A stretch of DNA of 64,000 bases from NCBI GenBank assembly GCA_026967495.1, contig CP114060.1:3658001-3722000 (forward strand), given 5' to 3'. A program made the translations under genes and the position numbers. This DNA is from Rouxiella badensis. Lineage in GTDB: Bacteria; Pseudomonadota; Gammaproteobacteria; Enterobacterales; Enterobacteriaceae. Shown here piece after piece: positions 59,901 to 64,000 of this stretch (the stretch's first letter is position 1; the number at the start of each line of letters is the position of its first letter). Below the pieces are notes generated by a model. It was not told the DNA's origin, ran no database searches, and worked only from the letters and a program-made list of their open reading frames with translations.

Positions 59901-60793
59901 GCAATCTGTCTGGCTCGGTCGGCCAGCTGCCGATAGCTGAGACGCACATCGTCCGCCACCAGCGCCGTTGCCTCGTTTCTGGCCGCGACTTGCTCGGCAA
60001 ACAGCGTGTAGAGTGAGCGGTCCAGCGCCACGTCCAGCTCGGTGGCATTCCACTGTTCAATAACGCGGTCGATTTCATCGCGGCCGAGCAGAGACTGTTC
60101 GCCAAGGGTGCGCTTTTCGCCCTGCGTAAAGCAGGTCAATAGCTGCTGTACGCGATAGAGAAGATTCTGTGCATCGGCATCGCCGAAGTCGCTCGCCCCA
60201 TAACGCAGCTCCAGCGACAGTTCGCTACCGGCATGCAAAATCAGCTGCAACGGCGCGGAGACGTATTCTGTAGACGCGGCGCGATGCACACTGATCAGCG
60301 ATTCGAAAAGCGCTTCGTTGGCCTGCACACCGGCAGGCAAGGCGTCGGCATGACGCTGATGCTGCTCGAACATGTCGGCAATATCATTAAACCAGTCGCT
60401 CAGGGCGAGGTCGGCATCGAGGTGCATCCGCACGGGAAACGCCTGGCTCGCCTGCGCTTCAGCATCTGAAAGCTGTATGCCAAACAGCACGTCCTCTTCG
60501 CCGCTGTACTTGCTCAGCAGCAGACCCCATGCGGCCGACAGCAGAACCTCCAGCGACAGTGACTCACGCTGAACCTGCGACAGAAGCGCGGTGCTCAGCG
60601 CCGCCGGAACCGGCGCAACAAGCACACTGACGCGCGCCTGCGGCGACGAAGAGGCCGCGTTTGCCGCCTCAGTGTCGGCGGCATTTGCCAGATTGGCGTT
60701 CGCTGTTCTTTGCGCGCCGCTCAGGTACTGTTCCCAGTACGCCAACGCCGTCTCTTCGCGCGGCAAGAGCATATTATCCTGCACCATAGTCAT
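53938..60793 (-). CDS. NRPS1: half-C-A1-PCP-C-A(Gly)[monooxygenase insert]-PCP (three frame breaks)
   Basis: About 2,284 residues after repair of breaks near 59420, 58825 and 54030. Start ATG 60793 has GGAGGGAG upstream. Residues 1-235 are only the C-terminal half of a condensation domain (YWEQYLSG ... LLLSKYSGEEDVLFG), with no HHxxxD. A1 has code DAGALAGIMK, which I cannot assign. PCP (LGGHSLLA) is near 797. The next C opens with LFHHLLEEQGD, the dual E/C signature, and has HHLVED near 1018. A2 has code DILQLGLIWK, the standard glycine code. Between A8 (LKLRGHRIELQEIE) and A10 (LTPNGKIDR) lies a 350-residue luciferase-like monooxygenase. PCP (LGGYSLLA) is near 2237. Confidence 0.92.
54340..55390 (-). 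other. Luciferase-like flavin monooxygenase domain inside the glycine A domain
   Basis: About 350 residues beginning LDFSLFFFGAHTDAQRGYRDYAEAAEFG. The strings FTAVWTPERHFHSVGGLYANPALL, RAGSVVLPLHDPVSIAENWSIVDNLSNGRVGIGIASGWNQKDFVL and LPIWLTAAGTPETFEYAG match the natural-product luciferase-like monooxygenase (LLM) type. It interrupts the adenylation domain between motifs A8 and A10. The same arrangement is described for MtaG and MelG, where it leads to alpha-hydroxyglycine and a terminal amide. Confidence 0.9.
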
Positions 60794-60796
60794 TGA

Positions 60797-62669
60797 TTAC
60801 GCTCCCTCCGTGACAGCTTGCTCGGAATGTTTTTTAAGCTCATTCAGTAAGTTAGATACGCTTTCGACGTTCCTGCCGAATTGATTGATAGCCGTACCGT
60901 GCTGAATAAGCGTTGGAAAACCGTATTTGAGGAAGGTTGACAAGGTGCCGCTCGGGCTGAGATCGACAAAAAATGCGTCGCTGTTCTCGCTCAAAACCTT
61001 CATCAAACTGAAGAAATCGACCCTGTCCCGCAGGACTCGCCAGAAATACTCGTCGTCCCACCGCGCCACCGACGTTCCTGACATGGCGGAGTACACCGGC
61101 AGGGACGATGTCTGTATGGCTAACGTCCCCACCAGCGCGCGGAAATCTTGTTCGATGGCGGCTATCCCGGCGGAGTGGAAAGGCTGCTCGACCGGCAGCA
61201 GCATCGAGATAATCTGTTGTTGGGTCAGCTGTTCCTTCAGTGCAGCAAGACGCTGGAGCCTCCCCGCTGACCACAAAATTTTTCTGGAAGTTGATGCTGG
61301 CTAATTCGGTGTGCTGGTACAGCGCAGAATGGGCGTGGAAGTGATCCACCGGCGCGAGCACACTCATCATGCCGCCGCCGGCGGTTTTTTCGCTCAGCAG
61401 GCGCGCCTGATTCACCAGCAGTTTCATGGCGTCGTCCAGCGTCAAAACGCCCGCAACCACCGCCGAGATGCACTCACCGAGGCTGTAGCCCACCACTGCG
61501 CCGGGTTCAACCCCTTCCGCGCCAAGCACGCGGGTCAGGCTGACGCCCACGCTCAGCAGCGCCGCATTCGACAAGACGACATCGGTGAGCGGCAGGTGGC
61601 GGCGCGTCTCGTCATACAGCGGCTCCAGCAGGCTGTGCCCCGTGTGCTGGCGATAAAGTGCATCGCACTGGTCCATCTGGCTGCGGAAAGCAGCGTTGCG
61701 TCGGTAAAGTTCAGCGCCCATGCCGTAATACTGCGCGCCCTGCCCGCCGTACATAAACACCACGCGCGGTTTGGCGGCGCTGGCCGCGTTTAGCCCCTTT
61801 GGCTCTGCCGACAGCGTCATCGGCTGGGCCTTTATTTTGGCGAACAGGCTGGTCAATACCTGCCCCGGCCCAATCTCCTGCTGACTGACCTCGCCCTGCG
61901 CCAGCAGGCGAGAAATACTCTCGTACCAGCGAACCGGATGACTTATCTGCCGGGTTAACAGAGAGAGATAATCGGTCTGTGGATAGTCGAGCGCCGTGTA
62001 GTTTGAAATAACCCGCGCATTAAGCGGGTTGAAAGTGAAGCTTTGTGCAAACTGCTTAAACTGTTGTTCGATATCGCGCATGTAGCGAGAGTGGAATGCT
62101 GCACTCACGTTCAGCTTCACGTAGCGCGCTCCCGCCTGCGTAAAAAGCGTTTCGCAGGCAACGATGTCGTCATAAAGCCCGGAAATCACGATTTGCTGCG
62201 CACAGTTGACGTTGGCGATGTCGATACCGTTAAATGCCGATCCGGCGATCAGTTCGGCCACCCGCGCCTGCGTGAGACCGACCACGGCCGCCATCGCCCC
62301 CCTCGGTGCCGTCGACATCAACCTGCCGCGCTCTTTCACCAGCGCGACACCGGTGGCGAAGTCAAACGCCCCGGCGGCAAACAGCGCGGCAAACTCTCCC
62401 AGGCTATGGCCCGCATAGCACTGCGGAGCCGCCAACCCGTCCTCACGTTGGGCCAGCAGGCAGAGCGCTGAAACCACGAACAGCGCGGGCTGGGTGAATT
62501 CCGTTTCGCCCAACACCCCGTTGAGATCCTCGAGGCACAGCTCGCGAATCGAATAACCGAGAACCTCATCAGCCTCGTTGACCAGGTCTGGGAAGCGCGC
62601 AAACAGCGCCTCTCCCATCCCTTTGTGCTGCGATCCTTGACCAGGAAATACCCAAATTGAAGAAGACAT
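60797..62669 (-). CDS. Discrete tandem acyltransferase (AT-AT), trans-acting (single-base frame break)
   Basis: About 623 residues. The first AT has WVFPGQGSQHKGMGEALF, active-site GHSLGE (Ser about residue 88) and AFHSRYM, the malonyl-type motif. The second has VVFMYGGQGAQYYGMGAELY and GYSLGECISAV (Ser about 394). One extra base near 61258 breaks the frame after NFVVSGE; correction continues LQRLAALKEQL ... LSPSGTLSTFLKYGFPT to 60797. Free-standing paired ATs resemble PedC/PedD-like proteins of trans-AT polyketide systems: one loads malonyl, the other loads another unit or clears carriers by hydrolysis. The start at 62669 is preferred to 62702 because homology begins there. Confidence 0.85.
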
Positions 62670-62707
62670 AAGTCGCCTATTACTGTTTCCCAGGATTGTC
62701 ATTTCGT

Positions 62708-62973
62708 TCAGGATTTGACGGCTTCGGCAGGAAGATGCGCTTCAATCTTGCCAATCAGGTCACCGAGCGTGTAAATCGCCCGCTTTTCGCTGTCGTTAAC
62801 CTTGATGTTCAGCTTCTTCTCAATCTCGTACCAGGACTCGAGCATCTCGACGGAATCCACGCCCAATTCCCCCCAAGAAATGCCTCTAAATCCACGACGT
62901 CAGGGGTAAAACCGGTGTTCTTGATATCGTTAATTGTGTCGAGAACCACGCTCAGAATGTCTTTTTGATCCAC
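62708..62973 (-). CDS. Acyl carrier protein (single-base deletion in a homopolymer)
   Basis: The start is GTG 62973 (VDQKDILSVVL) with GGGAG eight bases upstream. The frame breaks at a run of six C at 62869-62874 (plus strand). With seven, it reads FLGGELGVDSVEMLESWYEIEKKLNIKVNDSEKRAIYTLGDLIGKIEAHL, an unmistakable ACP; the Ser of GVDSVEM is the phosphopantetheine site. About 88 residues. It lies between the oxoamine synthase and the tandem AT with gaps of about 25 and 38 bases, so the three probably act together. Confidence 0.85.
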
Positions 62974-62998
62974 TGTTTTTGTCTCCCAATCCACTCGA

Positions 62999-64000
62999 TT
63001 ACAGCGCGTCAAATTCGCGCGCAACTTCGGCAATAATCTCGACAGCCCTGTCTATCTCGTCACGGGTATGAGAAGACATGACGGAAATACGCAGGCGTTC
63101 TTTGTCGGGCGGCACCATCGGGTATTCCATGATGTTGGCAAAGACACCGCGTTCAAAAAGACGGCGATTGATGTTGCCCACCACGGAGATTTTTTCGAAG
63201 AAAACAGGAATGATCCCGGACTGCCCGCGAAGGATGTTGAAGCCTTTCGCTTCGAGCTGGTCCTGCATGTAGCGCACGTTGTCATGCAGACGCTCAATGC
63301 GCTCCGGCTCTTTTTCCATCACGTCCAGCGCAGCGGAAATCGCCGCGATCGTCGGCTGGGCCAGGCCGGAGGTAAACAGGTAAGGATAAGCAAAGTGGCG
63401 CAGCATAAAGATGTACTCGCTTTTGCCGGAAACGAAGGCACCCTGTGCGCCGAGCGATTTGCTACAGGTGGACATACGCAGGTCAACCTGACCCAGCAGA
63501 TCCAGATGCTCAAGCGTTCCCTTGCCGGTTGGCCCCACGGTGCCCAGACCGTGCGCGTCATCGAGGATAGTGATAATGTCGTGCGCGCGGCAGATTTCGA
63601 TGTAACGCCGGAGGTCGATGATCGATCCGTCGGTCGAGCGCACGCCTTCCACCGTCGAGAAAATCTGCGTGCCCGGCTTGGTGCGCTCACGAATCTTGTG
63701 CAGCATCTGGTCGAAATCCTCCAGACGTTCCGGGTCAAAGGTGTAGAACGGCACGCTGGTCATTTTGATGGCGTTGATTACGCTGGCATGACTGTTCTGG
63801 TCGTAGACGATGATATCGTTGCGATTCATCAGGCCATTGACCCAGCACAGGTTGGCCATGTATCCGCTCGGCAACAGCACGGCATCTTCATGGCCAGCTA
63901 ACGCCGCCAGACGCTTTTCCAACTCTTTGTGCTGTCGGGTATAGCCCGAAAAAGCCGGTGAACCGCCGGTGCCAATACCGAATTTCTCTACCGCCTCGAC
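62999..64000 (-). CDS. Alpha-oxoamine synthase-family PLP enzyme (5' end outside window)
   Basis: The frame is open through base 64000, so the first part is missing. Visible: GTGGSPAFSGYTRQHKELEKRLAA, DQNSHASVINAIK (His stacking on PLP), DDAHGLGTVG (PLP-binding Asp), and STCSKSLGAQGAFVSG, whose Lys is the Schiff-base lysine. It ends RLRISVMSSHTRDEIDRAVEI. The family (KBL, BioF, serine palmitoyltransferase, prodigiosin PigH) joins an amino acid to an acyl thioester with loss of CO2. The adjoining ACP and ATs suggest that the acyl donor is ACP-bound. This is the most upstream cluster gene seen; more probably lies beyond the edge. Confidence 0.88.
   Translation of the reverse strand, partial: VEAVEKFGIGTGGSPAFSGYTRQHKELEKRLAALAGHEDAVLLPSGYMANLCWVNGLMNRNDIIVYDQNSHASVINAIKMTSVPFYTFDPERLEDFDQMLHKIRERTKPGTQIFSTVEGVRSTDGSIIDLRRYIEICRAHDIITILDDAHGLGTVGPTGKGTLEHLDLLGQVDLRMSTCSKSLGAQGAFVSGKSEYIFMLRHFAYPYLFTSGLAQPTIAAISAALDVMEKEPERIERLHDNVRYMQDQLEAKGFNILRGQSGIIPVFFEKISVVGNINRRLFERGVFANIMEYPMVPPDKERLRISVMSSHTRDEIDRAVEIIAEVAREFDAL

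Noticed and set aside
1..64000. CRISPR arrays, tRNA or rRNA genes, prophage or IS elements
   Set aside because: No regularly spaced repeats, no tRNA/rRNA signatures, no transposase, integrase or phage structural genes seen. The accessory nature of 28-39 kb rests on content and composition only.

Overview
The window is a contiguous piece of an Enterobacterales chromosome. Gene order at the left (rnd-fadD-yeaY-tsaB-yoaA-yoaB, zwf/hexR/pykA/lpxM/mepM, ruvC-ruvA-ruvB, yebC-nudB-aspS, yecD-yecE-cmoA-cmoB) is that of Escherichia coli and its relatives. A DevB-type 6-phosphogluconolactonase between zwf and eda, gluconate-dehydrogenase genes and a large NRPS cluster point away from E. coli, towards something like Rahnella, Ewingella, Rouxiella or Serratia. 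The genus is an inference only.

Layout: 1-27.7 kb is housekeeping backbone. 28.2-39.2 kb is an accessory stretch with low-GC spacers. It holds two PqaA-like secreted proteins, a small membrane-anchored DUF883-type protein, a PuuP-like permease with a PuuB-like oxidase, and a two-gene gluconate/sugar dehydrogenase locus. 39.2 kb to the right edge is one minus-strand biosynthetic locus. Read in transcription order it is: alpha-oxoamine synthase (cut by the window edge), acyl carrier protein, tandem acyltransferase, three NRPSs, CYP153-like P450, UGT-type glycosyltransferase, metallo-beta-lactamase-fold hydrolase, MaoC-like hydratase, MATE exporter.

The NRPS line reads: half-C/A1/PCP - C/A(Gly, with an inserted luciferase-like monooxygenase)/PCP | docking/C/A(Ser)/PCP | docking/C/A(Val-like)/PCP/C/TE. 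The glycine adenylation domain carrying a flavin monooxygenase between motifs A8 and A10 resembles the amide-forming terminal module of myxothiazol (MtaG) and melithiazol (MelG). Here it is internal. The terminal C-TE lacks a cognate A-PCP. Together with a probable terminal hydroxylase and a glycosyltransferase, this predicts a glycosylated, possibly lipid-bearing peptide. I do not recognise the cluster as any characterised pathway.

An important caveat: at least 20 single-base indels interrupt genes, many in short homopolymers. They include the essential aspS and well-conserved rnd, ruvA and lpxM, and one compensating pair is hidden inside pgl. I read these as sequencing or assembly errors, and I annotate the full-length genes across them.
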